Shown here one piece after another: positions 1-9,068 of a stretch of DNA of 14,444 bases (within the stretch, counting starts at the first letter, position 1; every line of letters starts with the position of its first letter). The notes beneath the pieces were generated by a model. That model did not search any database, was not told the DNA's origin, and was given only the letters and a program-made list of their open reading frames with translations. Source of the DNA: Isotricha intestinalis (lineage: Eukaryota; Ciliophora; Litostomatea; Vestibuliferida; Isotrichidae); the NCBI GenBank assembly GCA_023807065.1, contig JAJJLU010000101.1:1-14444 (forward strand). The letters run 5' to 3'. Made by a program: the position numbers and the translations under genes.

Positions 1-49
1 CCCCAATCCCCAATCCCCAATCCCCAATCCCCAATCCCCAATCCCCAAT
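1..49. repeat. Left telomere, (CCCCAAT)7
   Basis: Seven perfect tandem CCCCAAT units start at base 1 and stop abruptly at 49, where AT-rich unique sequence begins. The C-rich strand runs 5' to 3' inward from the end, as expected at the left end of a linear chromosome. The matching G-rich repeat ends the window on the other side. The unit differs from the Tetrahymena type (CCCCAA) and the Oxytricha type (CCCCAAAA) by its length and terminal T. Confidence 0.97.
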
Positions 50-159
50 ATAAAGATTAAAATGTGAGAAAATTATTTAAATTATAAAATCAAAATAAAA
101 TAAATAAATAAATAAAAAAAAATCGTAAATAATAGTATTTATATAAAACCGGGAAGCTT
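50..159. other. Left subtelomeric non-coding DNA with AAAT microsatellite
   Basis: No open frame of useful length is present. Bases about 93-115 are a run of AAAT/AAATA units followed by a poly-A tract of about nine bases. It shows no obvious similarity to the right subtelomere, apart from extreme AT content. Confidence 0.5.
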
Positions 160-232
160 AAAATTTTGTTGTAAAATATATTGGCGGCTGGGGGGGTGCC
201 CCCCCCACCCACGCCGAACAACATAATTTTTT
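160..232 (+). other. GC-rich nested hairpin with 3' T-run; candidate ncRNA or end-proximal element
   Basis: This is the only GC-rich island in the window. An outer inverted repeat pairs 160-172 with 218-230 (12 of 13 positions). Inside it, GGCG 183-186 pairs with CGCC 212-215, TGGG 189-192 with CCCA 208-211, and GGGG 193-196 with CCCC 203-206, around a loop at 197-202. A six-T run at 227-232 ends the structure, which would suit an RNA polymerase III terminator. I see no tRNA fold or clear A/B boxes. The reverse strand has clustered G-runs (8 G beside GGG), so a G-quadruplex is also possible. The structure is seen directly; function as RNA or DNA element is inference. The homopolymer lengths (7 G, 8 C) may carry assembly error. 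Confidence 0.5.
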
Positions 233-751
233 CAATAGATAATTATATATTTTTGGATTTAAAGAAAATTAATATATATGAATGACTATTAAATTTTGAT
301 AACTTATTAAAAAGAATTAATCAATATTTATCTATTAATCAGATTATAACCTTTTTTTATCACTATTTATTTTTAAATATGAATAATCTAAATTATCATT
401 TATATTAGGTAATATAAAAATTGAATTCTGTTTTTATTAGATTTTGGATTAGTTCTTAACATAATATTTATAAGGAGTGATATTTTTCTTTTATTGACTA
501 TCTAGGTTTATTATAATTATTTCTATTTTTTGCCAAAGAACTTAATAATAAGTTAAAGAATAAGGATTTCCTCTTTAAGAGGAATTAAAAAATTCCTACC
601 ATTTCTATTTAAAATTGATAAATATTTTTTTTTGAAAAAAACATTCTTATTTTTATTATTTATATAATTACATAAATATTATTTCTGTTTCTGATTTTTT
701 TTCAAATTAAAAAAATAATATATATTCAAAATTATTTTAATTTAATAAAAA
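233..751. other. Non-coding spacer upstream of the EF-hand gene
   Basis: No frame longer than a few dozen codons is open in either direction, and I recognise no RNA gene. The only structured part is the pair of overlapping inverted repeats at 568-596. The last 100 bases are nearly pure A/T and presumably contain the promoter and 5' leader of the gene that starts at 752, though no element can be named. Confidence 0.5.
568..596. promoter_or_regulatory. Two overlapping, mutually exclusive inverted repeats
   Basis: TTCCTCTT (568-575) and AAGAGGAA (577-584) form a perfect 8-bp stem around one T. GGAATT (581-586) and AATTCC (591-596) form a second stem around AAAA. They share GGAA at 581-584, so only one can form at a time. 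They lie about 155 bp upstream of the first gene. Role unknown. Confidence 0.3.
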
Positions 752-2620
752 ATGATAAATAATGAAAATGAAAAAAATCATAGTTCAAATGAGTTAAACG
801 AAAATGAATCATCAATAAACGAAGAAGAAAAAAATGAGGAAAATGAATTAGGGGAAGAACCAATATATGTAATGACAGTAGAATTAGAGAAAGGAAAAAG
901 TGAAAGTATAAAAATATATTCAAATTCAAAACCGGAAGAATTAGCTTTTAGTTTTTGTAAAAAATATAATCTAGATTTTTCATCATTATCATATTTATCA
1001 ACTCAAATTAAAAGTTTAATTGAAAATTTACCGAATGGAAATGATAGTCTAGAAAAAAATAATGAACCAATAGAAGAAGTTGATGAAGAAAATAATCCTC
1101 CTTCAAGTGAAGCCCCAAGCAAAAAAATAGGGAGTCAAAGTAATAGTACTAATTTATCTCCTGGCGCTTTGAATAATAAAAGGAAAATTATTGATAATAA
1201 TTTTGATAGCAATATCAATAATAATAATGATTTTAATACATTTAATAATAATAATTATGAAAAAGAAATCCAAAAATTAAAAGGGTTAAATCCTAATAAT
1301 GTTAACAATTATAGTAATAAACCTTTAAGTTCTTTATTTAATGGGTTTGAATATAGAAGTTATTTAATGGAAAGATTTAATCATAAAAATGATAAAAATA
1401 GAAAAAAAAATAATAAACAAAATATTCATACATATAAAAATAAAATTAATTATAATAGTGGAAAAAAATATAATAGTAATAAAAATATTAATTATAACAA
1501 TATAAATGAATCTTCAGATGATATTAATATAAATGTTGAATCAAAAAATAATTTAAGTGGAAACATTGATTTTTATAAAAAGAGAAATAAAATATTTTCT
1601 TATGATAAATTTTTCAGTGAACTTAAAAAAAGTTTAATAAATAAAAATAAAGAAAAAGAAAGCTCAACATTATTTGATAATACAACAAATAATATTTTAA
1701 AACAAGATTCTTATTGTAATAATTATAATAATGATTTATATATTGAAAATTCAATCCCAGTTAAATCAAAAAATAAAAAAAATAATAATAAAGCATCTTA
1801 TTATTTTGATAGTGATTTAACATTAACAAAAAATAAAATAAAATTTGATATGTTTTTAAACAATTGTAATTTACTTGATGAAATTTATCAAAATAAAATT
1901 GATGATACTGGAGTTTTTTTAAGTAAAAATCTTCAAAATTATAATATTGAAGAGCCAAGAAGAAATTTAAATTTAAAAGAATATAATAATTTTAAATTAG
2001 CAGATAATAAAAGATATGTTAATAAAGATCTCTCAAAATTAAAAGGAAATTGTTCTTTTAAAAAAAATACTTCAAATAAAATCAAAGGTGAAAAATATTA
2101 TAGAAATATAAATAATAATTTTTCTAGTTCATTAACGAATTCTCCAAATCAAAAAATTTATAAAAAAAAAAATAAATCATTATCTAAAATTAAGAATTCA
2201 AGTAGAAATAAAATTAATTTAGAAAAAAAAATTAATCCTTTTAAAAAGTCTTATAAAGAATATTTTCATAGTACAAATAAAGATAATAAAACTTTAACTT
2301 ATTCATTATTTAACAGTCATACAAATTTAGAAGATTTAACAGATAGAGAAATTTTATTTAATCAAAATAAAGATAAATCTTTTAAAAAATTATTTAATTT
2401 ACTTGATTCTGATAAAGATGGTTCAATTAATATTTTATCAATGGAAACAAAAGGAATTCCAATTACAATTTTTAATATTATTTCTCCAATTATTCAAAAT
2501 ATTAAAAATAAAAATGATGATATTAAAGAAAATGATTTTGTTATTTTAGGAAGAAAATTATTTAATAATCTTTCTTTTCATGAAAGAAGAGCTTTATTTA
2601 ATTTTACAAATAGTATTTAA
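752..2620 (+). CDS. EF-hand protein with long Asn/Lys-rich disordered middle
   Basis: A 622-residue protein, probably Ca2+-binding, cytosolic or cytoskeletal; no signal peptide or membrane segment is visible. Residues 1-35 are acidic and Asn-rich. Residues 36-93 form a compact module (IYVMTVELEKG, then PEELAFSFCKKYNL) of a kind I associate with N-termini of protist EF-hand proteins; this is from memory and unverified. Residues about 95-530 are low complexity, rich in Asn, Lys and Ser. The C-terminus (about 535-622) holds one EF-hand loop, DSDKDGSINILS, at 552-563, followed by a helical stretch ending in SFHERRALF. The loop has Asp at positions 1, 3 and 5, Gly at 6 and Ile at 8, but Ser replaces the usual Glu at 12, so affinity may be weak. 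The start is fixed by an in-frame TAA at 746-748. Isoleucine codons are ATA near the start and ATT at the end. Molecular role is unknown. Confidence 0.85.
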   Translation: MINNENEKNHSSNELNENESSINEEEKNEENELGEEPIYVMTVELEKGKSESIKIYSNSKPEELAFSFCKKYNLDFSSLSYLSTQIKSLIENLPNGNDSLEKNNEPIEEVDEENNPPSSEAPSKKIGSQSNSTNLSPGALNNKRKIIDNNFDSNINNNNDFNTFNNNNYEKEIQKLKGLNPNNVNNYSNKPLSSLFNGFEYRSYLMERFNHKNDKNRKKNNKQNIHTYKNKINYNSGKKYNSNKNINYNNINESSDDININVESKNNLSGNIDFYKKRNKIFSYDKFFSELKKSLINKNKEKESSTLFDNTTNNILKQDSYCNNYNNDLYIENSIPVKSKNKKNNNKASYYFDSDLTLTKNKIKFDMFLNNCNLLDEIYQNKIDDTGVFLSKNLQNYNIEEPRRNLNLKEYNNFKLADNKRYVNKDLSKLKGNCSFKKNTSNKIKGEKYYRNINNNFSSSLTNSPNQKIYKKKNKSLSKIKNSSRNKINLEKKINPFKKSYKEYFHSTNKDNKTLTYSLFNSHTNLEDLTDREILFNQNKDKSFKKLFNLLDSDKDGSINILSMETKGIPITIFNIISPIIQNIKNKNDDIKENDFVILGRKLFNNLSFHERRALFNFTNSI

Positions 2621-3317
2621 AAAACATATTTATTTCATTTTTATTTTTAAATTTTATTTGTTTTTTCAATTTTTACATTATTTATTTTTATCCGTTTAAA
2701 TGGAAAATAAATTTTTAATCAGAAACAAATAAATAAAACAAAAAAAGATAAGAAAAATCAGAAATAAATTATTGATTTAGCAATTAAAAAATAAAGAATT
2801 TAAAACTTTAATTCATTCAATTGAAGATTAATTGAATTTAAAGGTCATAATAATAAATTATTGAATTATATTTGATAATTGAAAATCATTAAAAAAAATA
2901 TTTTTGCATTTGGAATCTATTATATTTTATTAGATCAATTATATTGTTATTCAATTTGAATTCTTTTATATTTTTTTCTCAGTTATTTATATTTAATATA
3001 TTAACTTTTTGAATTCATGAAATATTTCACAGATGAAACTTCATAAATGTTTGTAAATCATTTTTCAGACTTCTTTAATACTCTCTTATATTTAATTTTT
3101 CATTTGATTTGGATTTTTGACTCAATAAATTGGTATATTCTGGTTTTTCTATTATTGTAATTGAGAATTTTTTTTTTTAGTCTTAAATTATATTTTATCT
3201 TTTTATTTATTTTATTCTTTTTTAATAATTCTCTTGATAATGGTAATAACAATATTTAAAGTAAAAACATTTTTTAAATTAATTAAATAATTAATTTGAA
3301 AAAAAATATATTTTTAA
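2621..3317. other. 697-bp non-coding intergenic region
   Basis: It lies between two co-directional genes and must hold the 3' end of the first and the promoter of the second. No conserved motif, RNA gene or mobile element is recognised. About 95 bases (3075-3170) are open on the reverse strand before a TAA, which is too short to call a gene or relic. Confidence 0.5.
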
Positions 3318-5708
3318 ATGAAAAATAAAGAAGAAATAATAGATAGAAATGAATTAAAAAAACAACTTCATTTCATTTTTAAAGAAGAATTTAATGAGAG
3401 TTTTAATGATATATTAACAATATCACAAGATGAATTCAAAATTAAATATCTTCACAGAATAAATATAATATTAAAATCCTATCATCAAAAATTAATTCCA
3501 GAACTTCGGAAAAACAAAGATCTCTTTACAAAAACATATAAATTAATATTTGAAGATTGTTATTTACCATGTAAATTTTTATGTAAAAATACATTAAATA
3601 ATAAAAGAAATGCAGAAATATTAAAAAATTTTCAACATCATTGTAAAGAAAATACTATTGCAAATCATATATGTCAAGGTCAATTTTTAATGGTAAAAGA
3701 TAATTTATTAAAAGATTATCAATTTGTAATTTGTTCAAATTGTGATTATGTTTATAAAATGAAATGTATATTAATGTATTGTCCAAATGATGATTGTGAA
3801 TTTTATTCAAGATATAAAAAAGAATATGAATCTAATTTTATTTATGCAACTTGGGATAAATATCATTGTCCAATTATGTTAAATCAAAATATGAATTGTT
3901 TAATTTGTAATAATCCATTATATTTAAGAGGAAATAATGTTTATTGTAGTAAATGTAAAATTGAAAAAAATCCGTTTGAAATTGAATGGAAATGTATTTT
4001 ATGTCATAAAAAATTCACTTCTGGAGCAAAAGAATACAATCCTTTAGAATTTTATGCTACTAAATTATCGGTTAAAAATTCTCTTGTTAATCAATTAATT
4101 ATTAAACCACTTCAATTACCTTGTGAATGTGATAATAATCCTTTAAAATTAAATTATTATCATAATGAAAGATGTAAAGGCGTTTTATATGAAGGAAAAA
4201 TTTATGAAAAAAAAATTATAGTTTGTTCTGTTTGTAAAGTATTTGCTTCTGTAAATAAATTTAAATGGATTTGTCCTATTTGCAAAAAAAGTTTTAAATG
4301 CAATAATACAAGAACTTTTCATAATCCTAATAATATTATTGAAAATGATGAATTTAAATATGAAGAAAATAAAAGTGTTAATGAGGATAAAAAAAATAAT
4401 AATGACAATAATAATGTTTACAAATATGAAAGGAAAAAATCAAGACATTTAAGTGAAGATATGAAAGAAAATATAAAAGAAAAATATATAGAAAATAATA
4501 AAAGATTGTTAATTGGAATTGAAAATTATAATAGTGAAAATATATTTGGAAATAAATTAAAGAAAAAATATAGTAACAATAATATTAATAATTTAAATGA
4601 TAATTTAATGACTGAACCAGATATGGATACAAAATTTAGAAAAGGAATAAGCCAAAATTTTCCAAATAACAATAATTATATTAATTCTTATAAAGAACTA
4701 CCAATAGATAAAAAAATAAGAGATATTCAAAATTTAAAATTAAACAATAATGAAAAAAAAGAAAAAGAAGAAAAAAAAAATGTACATAATCATCCTAGAA
4801 TAAAAAAAATGGTATCTGATAATATACATCCCAGAATTCATAATAATTTATTACAAAGAAATTCATTAATAGAAGATAATTTATCTTTTAATGAAGAAGA
4901 TTATAATGTAATTACTCAATTAGGAGAAGGAACTTTTGGTAAAATTTATTTGGTTGAAGATCATAAAAAAAATTTATTTTGTTTGAAAAAAATGATAACA
5001 AGTAATAAAGCAAATTATGAAGAATTATCAAGGGAATATGATATATTTATAAAATATAAACATAAATCTATTTTATCTATATTAGGAATATCAAAAAAAA
5101 TGATAGAGGAAACAACTTATTGTATATATATTTTAATGGAAGTAGCAAAGACAGATTGGGAAAAAGAAATAAATGAAAGACAAATGAAAAATAAATTTTA
5201 TACAGAAAATGAATTATTAAATATATTAAAACAATTAACATCAGCTTTAGTATATTTACAAAAAAACAATATAAGTCATAGAGATATTAAAGCACAAAAT
5301 ATTTTAGTTTTTGAAAATAATATATTTAAAATAGCTGATTTTGGAGAAGCAAAACAATTTAAAAAAAAAAATGATGTAATGAGTACTTTAAGAGGAACAG
5401 AATTATATATGTCTCCTTTATTATTTAATGGTTTACAAAAAAGAATATTTGATATTAAACATAATCCTTTTAAAAGTGATGTTTTTTCACTTGGAATGTG
5501 TTTGTTATTTGCTTCTACTTTAAGAATTAAAAATTTATGTAAAATTAGAGATTGTGTTGATGATGTTAAATTACAAATTTATTTAATGAAAGTTGTTAGT
5601 CACAAATATTCTTTGAAATTTGTAAAATTATTAAATCAAATGTTGTGTTATAGAGAAGAAAGTAGACCTGATTTTTATGAGTTAGAAAATATTTTAGAAA
5701 ATTATTAG
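3318..5708 (+). CDS. Zinc-ribbon array fused to a protein kinase domain
   Basis: A 796-residue predicted Ser/Thr-type protein kinase. Residues 1-80 are helical and charged. Residues about 81-328 are Cys-rich, with paired cysteines at 139/142, 155/160, 194/197, 210/213, 226/229, 269/271, 303/306 and 319/322, several in the pattern W-x-C-x-x-C-x-K-x-F, so several zinc ribbons are likely. Residues about 340-525 are an Asn/Lys-rich linker. The kinase domain spans about 530-796: Gly-loop GEGTFG 536-541, ATP-binding Lys557, helix-C Glu573, catalytic loop HRDIKAQN 654-661 and DFG 674-676. The activation segment ends GTELYMSPLL, so the usual APE Glu is Leu. All core catalytic residues are present, so it should be active. 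The zinc part may bind nucleic acid or protein; that is inference. A TAA at 3315-3317 directly precedes the ATG. This is the only gene here ending in TAG. Confidence 0.9.
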   Translation: MKNKEEIIDRNELKKQLHFIFKEEFNESFNDILTISQDEFKIKYLHRINIILKSYHQKLIPELRKNKDLFTKTYKLIFEDCYLPCKFLCKNTLNNKRNAEILKNFQHHCKENTIANHICQGQFLMVKDNLLKDYQFVICSNCDYVYKMKCILMYCPNDDCEFYSRYKKEYESNFIYATWDKYHCPIMLNQNMNCLICNNPLYLRGNNVYCSKCKIEKNPFEIEWKCILCHKKFTSGAKEYNPLEFYATKLSVKNSLVNQLIIKPLQLPCECDNNPLKLNYYHNERCKGVLYEGKIYEKKIIVCSVCKVFASVNKFKWICPICKKSFKCNNTRTFHNPNNIIENDEFKYEENKSVNEDKKNNNDNNNVYKYERKKSRHLSEDMKENIKEKYIENNKRLLIGIENYNSENIFGNKLKKKYSNNNINNLNDNLMTEPDMDTKFRKGISQNFPNNNNYINSYKELPIDKKIRDIQNLKLNNNEKKEKEEKKNVHNHPRIKKMVSDNIHPRIHNNLLQRNSLIEDNLSFNEEDYNVITQLGEGTFGKIYLVEDHKKNLFCLKKMITSNKANYEELSREYDIFIKYKHKSILSILGISKKMIEETTYCIYILMEVAKTDWEKEINERQMKNKFYTENELLNILKQLTSALVYLQKNNISHRDIKAQNILVFENNIFKIADFGEAKQFKKKNDVMSTLRGTELYMSPLLFNGLQKRIFDIKHNPFKSDVFSLGMCLLFASTLRIKNLCKIRDCVDDVKLQIYLMKVVSHKYSLKFVKLLNQMLCYREESRPDFYELENILENY

Positions 5709-5890
5709 ATAAATATGTTTTTTTAAACTGATTTTGTTTGTTATTAATTTTTAATTATAAATTATTATATAATTAGTATTACTTTTATAAGAAGAATTTT
5801 TAAATTTTTTTTAAATAAATTATTTTTTATTTTAAAAATTATTTTTTTTTAAATGGTATATTAATTTTATTTAATTAATTAAGATAAGAA

Positions 5891-7384
5891 ATGAATAAAG
5901 AAGAAATTTTAAAAAATCTATTAAATAAAATTTTAAATCAAAGATTACAAACATTAGAAAAAAAAAGTATAGAAGAAATAAATTCACTTCAAATGACAGA
6001 TAAACAATTTAAAGATTTTAATAAACAAATATTTAATTTAAAATTAAATTACGAGAAATCAATAATAAAAGAATCAAATCAAACATTAAATATATCAAAA
6101 ACAATTTCAGCTTCACCAAAGAAATCAACTTTTTTAACTCCTAAAAAAATGATAAGAAGCAAAACATCAAATTCAAAATTTCAAAGTGGAAGCAGTACAA
6201 GAAGTAATACTAATACTATTAAAAAAAATCATCCTAAAATAACTCAATCTTTTCAATTAAATATGAATTCTATTTCAAATAAAAAACCAATAAAAAAGCC
6301 AAATAACATAAATTACTCATTTACTTTTGAACAATTTAAATCAAATAAAAATATGAATTTAAGAGCTAAAACAGTTACTCAGAGAAATACAATTTCAAAT
6401 ACTTCAAATAGGAGAAATATAAATAATAATAATGGAAATAAAAAATTAATTTTTAAAAAATTAAATAAAAGTATGATGGTTATAAGACCAAAAAAACCAC
6501 ATGAAATTCAAGCAGAAATTTTTGATATTCAAGAACAAATTAAAAAAGTTGAAAATGTTGTTGGAAATGCAGAAAGAATTAAAAGAGTAAAAACAAGTCC
6601 AATTAAATTTAAAAAAAAAATTATTGATTTATCTAAATTTTTCATTAATATTGATGACAGTGATATCATTATTTATAATATTGTTAAATTTTGTAATAAA
6701 ACTGATTCAATTAACTTAATTTCTTTAAATAAAAAAAATTGTAAAAAAAGTAGATTTAAATTTTTTGAAGATAAAATTAAAGAAATTTTAAATAAAGATA
6801 TTGATGAAGAATTAGAAGAAATTGAAAAGGAACATGAAGAAGAATTAAAATCAGAAATACCAAAATTTCAATTATCAAGAGGATCAATTAAAGCAATTGA
6901 ATTATTAAATGATGATTTATATGTTAAATTATTTTTTGATAATGATTTACCAAAAAATTTCAATGATATAATTATAATATATAGAATTTTAGCACAATTA
7001 ATTAGAAATGATAATTTAATGAATATTAAAAATGATAGGGATTTTTGGAGAGAAATTTGTACTTGGTTTATTTTAGAAGGAAGAAATAAATTAGGACACT
7101 TTTTAACTGATTTATCTAAACAATTTGATTTTTCAAAAGAAAATATTAAAATTATTAAAGGGATTGTTAACAGATCAAATAATAAAATTGTACCTGCTAT
7201 TTTTTCTAAAATTTGTGTTACTACTGGATTAATAGTTTTTATTATTAAAGATGCTTTGGAATATTGTGGAATTATTATAAATGAAAAAAAAACTCCTATT
7301 AAAATAATTTATGAAAATTTAGCAAAGGAAAAAGATAAAATTAAGATACTTGAAGAAATTCAAATGAAAATTAAAAATATATAA
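5891..7384 (+). CDS. Basic Ser/Asn-rich protein with conserved-looking C-terminal helical domain
   Basis: A 497-residue protein with no enzyme motif, signal peptide or membrane span. Residues 1-60 look helical or coiled-coil. Residues about 70-200 are basic and rich in Ser, Thr, Asn and Lys, with repeated SPKK/TPKK-like sites that could be phosphorylated. Residues about 295-325 are a strongly acidic coiled-coil stretch. Residues about 330-497 are less biased in composition and look like a folded all-helical domain, with landmarks DFWREICTW (384-392) and SKICVTTGL then FIIKDALEYCG (about 439-460). I have a sense that this TTGL/KDALEY block recurs in other ciliate proteins but cannot name a family. 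A scaffold or cytoskeletal role is only a guess. TAA at 5885-5887 lies one codon before the start. It is 182 bp after the kinase gene and 142 bp before the next. Confidence 0.75.
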   Translation: MNKEEILKNLLNKILNQRLQTLEKKSIEEINSLQMTDKQFKDFNKQIFNLKLNYEKSIIKESNQTLNISKTISASPKKSTFLTPKKMIRSKTSNSKFQSGSSTRSNTNTIKKNHPKITQSFQLNMNSISNKKPIKKPNNINYSFTFEQFKSNKNMNLRAKTVTQRNTISNTSNRRNINNNNGNKKLIFKKLNKSMMVIRPKKPHEIQAEIFDIQEQIKKVENVVGNAERIKRVKTSPIKFKKKIIDLSKFFINIDDSDIIIYNIVKFCNKTDSINLISLNKKNCKKSRFKFFEDKIKEILNKDIDEELEEIEKEHEEELKSEIPKFQLSRGSIKAIELLNDDLYVKLFFDNDLPKNFNDIIIIYRILAQLIRNDNLMNIKNDRDFWREICTWFILEGRNKLGHFLTDLSKQFDFSKENIKIIKGIVNRSNNKIVPAIFSKICVTTGLIVFIIKDALEYCGIIINEKKTPIKIIYENLAKEKDKIKILEEIQMKIKNI

Positions 7385-7526
7385 AATTCTTTTCACTATT
7401 TTTTTATTTATTCAATATAATGTAATTTAATATTTTTTTATATTAATATAGTTCTGTTTTATTGTTTAGATTTTTTTATTGTAGTTTTTTTTCTTTAATT
7501 AAATAAGGTAAATTTAAATTTAAAAA

Positions 7527-8903
7527 ATGAATGAAAAATTAAGAATATATCAAAGAACTCAAAATGTTTTAGGAATTAAAGGTGAAAATATATCTTATGA
7601 CCCACATTCTACTTTAAAAAATTATATAAAAAAATCAGAAAAATTAAATCATACAGTTAAAAGAAAATTAAATTTTGAAAAAACTTATAGTAAAGAATAT
7701 GATTATATGACAAATTTAATTAGTGAATATAATGAAAAAGAAAATTATAATATGAATAACATTTTTAATAATAGTATGATAAATTTAAAAAAAAATAAAA
7801 ACTTTGATTTAACCTTTCATAAAAAAGAAGGAAAAAAAACAATTTTAACAAATGATATTGACATGAATAAAAAAATATTAATTTTAGAATTAGATGAAAC
7901 ATTAATTCATACTACATTTATGGAAGTCCCAAATTGTGATTATGATTTTACATTTAATATAAACTTTTTAGAAAGACCAGTCAAAGTCTATGTATATAAA
8001 AGGCCTTATGTAAATGAATTTTTATATCAAATGTCAAAATATTATAATATTATAATTTATAGTTCAAATATTCCCGAATATTCAAATCCTCTAATTGATA
8101 AATTAGATGAAGAAAAAGTTATTTTAAAAAGAATTTATAAAGATAAGAGAATTGAATTAAATGGTGTTTTATTTACTGATTTATCTAAATTAATTATAGA
8201 AAATGGAAGTAATATTATTATAATAATTAATAATTCTAGTCCTCCTTTTATTAATAATTCTAATAATAATACTCTTCCTATGAATTCATGGCATTTTAAT
8301 AAATCAGATGATGAGTTGATTAAATTAAAAGGATTTTTAGAATTTTTAAGTAATGTAAATGATGTTAGAGAATATATTAAAGGTATTGCTGTTAAAAACG
8401 TTATTGATTATGAAAGAATTGAAAATTTAATGAATAATATAAAAATAAATAAAAAACAAAAAGAAAAATATAGAAAATGTTATATTGATAATGATGATAG
8501 ATATCTCAGAAATCCTAGTAAAGAATTTAATTGTGGTAGTTTAAGAAAAAACTATAAGAAATATTCTCGAAGAAATTCACTGTCAAATAATAGAATGAAT
8601 AAAAACGTTAATAATAACAATATTACTTTAAATGATAGGAATAATATTTTTGATGATTTTAATAATAATAATAATTTCAATTATACAAATAAATATAATA
8701 ATAATAATACAAATAATAAGAATGTTAATAATTATATTTATAATAATAATAATATTCACCTCACTTTTTCAACTAAAAAGAAAATAGAAGAAAAAATTCT
8801 CTCCAAATTAAAACCTAATTATTATCAATATCAAAATATAAATTATCAAAATGAAGAAAGACCATTTCAAGAAACTCCAAAATTTTCCAATATATATAAA
8901 TAA
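7527..8903 (+). CDS. FCP/SCP-fold (NLI-interacting-factor-like) protein, predicted pseudophosphatase
   Basis: A 458-residue protein. Residues about 113-300 align with the HAD-type FCP1/SCP phosphatase domain, which removes phosphate from Ser, classically of RNA polymerase II tails. Motif I is ELDET at 121-125, where the family has DLDET, so the nucleophilic Asp is Glu. Motif II is YSSN (178-181) followed by PEYSNPLIDKLD, which is acceptable. The KDLS motif is TDLS at 217-220, losing the Lys. The IVDNSP motif is INNSSP (234-239), losing the Asp. Three of four signatures are altered while the fold-defining regions remain (PVKVYVYKRPYVNEFL; SDDELIKLKGFLEFL). It is therefore probably inactive, perhaps a binding or regulatory protein. 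Residues 1-112 are charged. Residues about 330-440 are Asn-rich, largely AAT repeats in DNA. TAA at 7521-7523 precedes the ATG. Confidence 0.85.
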   Translation: MNEKLRIYQRTQNVLGIKGENISYDPHSTLKNYIKKSEKLNHTVKRKLNFEKTYSKEYDYMTNLISEYNEKENYNMNNIFNNSMINLKKNKNFDLTFHKKEGKKTILTNDIDMNKKILILELDETLIHTTFMEVPNCDYDFTFNINFLERPVKVYVYKRPYVNEFLYQMSKYYNIIIYSSNIPEYSNPLIDKLDEEKVILKRIYKDKRIELNGVLFTDLSKLIIENGSNIIIIINNSSPPFINNSNNNTLPMNSWHFNKSDDELIKLKGFLEFLSNVNDVREYIKGIAVKNVIDYERIENLMNNIKINKKQKEKYRKCYIDNDDRYLRNPSKEFNCGSLRKNYKKYSRRNSLSNNRMNKNVNNNNITLNDRNNIFDDFNNNNNFNYTNKYNNNNTNNKNVNNYIYNNNNIHLTFSTKKKIEEKILSKLKPNYYQYQNINYQNEERPFQETPKFSNIYK

Positions 8904-9068
8904 AAAGAAGAATATTAGAAAACACTTAAAGAATACTAATTTATATTTTAAGTTACAAATATAATATCTATTATTAAAAATTTTTTCAATTTAAAATTTA
9001 TTTATATATTATAAACATATTCTTCCTGAAAGACATTATAACACTATAAAAAAGTAAAAGAAGATTTT

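Noticed and set aside
147..232. The GC-rich island as a tRNA or other known RNA gene.
   Set aside because: No cloverleaf, no CCA-proximal acceptor pairing and no recognisable A/B boxes; it is a single nested hairpin, so it was left as an unnamed structured element.
732..1958. Reverse-strand 65-codon frames within the EF-hand gene.
   Set aside because: They mirror A-rich low-complexity coding sequence and translate to Phe/Leu/Tyr/His-rich strings with no protein character.
3075..3170. A short reverse-strand open stretch with coding-like residues, possibly a gene relic.
   Set aside because: Only about 30 codons before a TAA, no start, no recognisable motif, and further stops on both sides.
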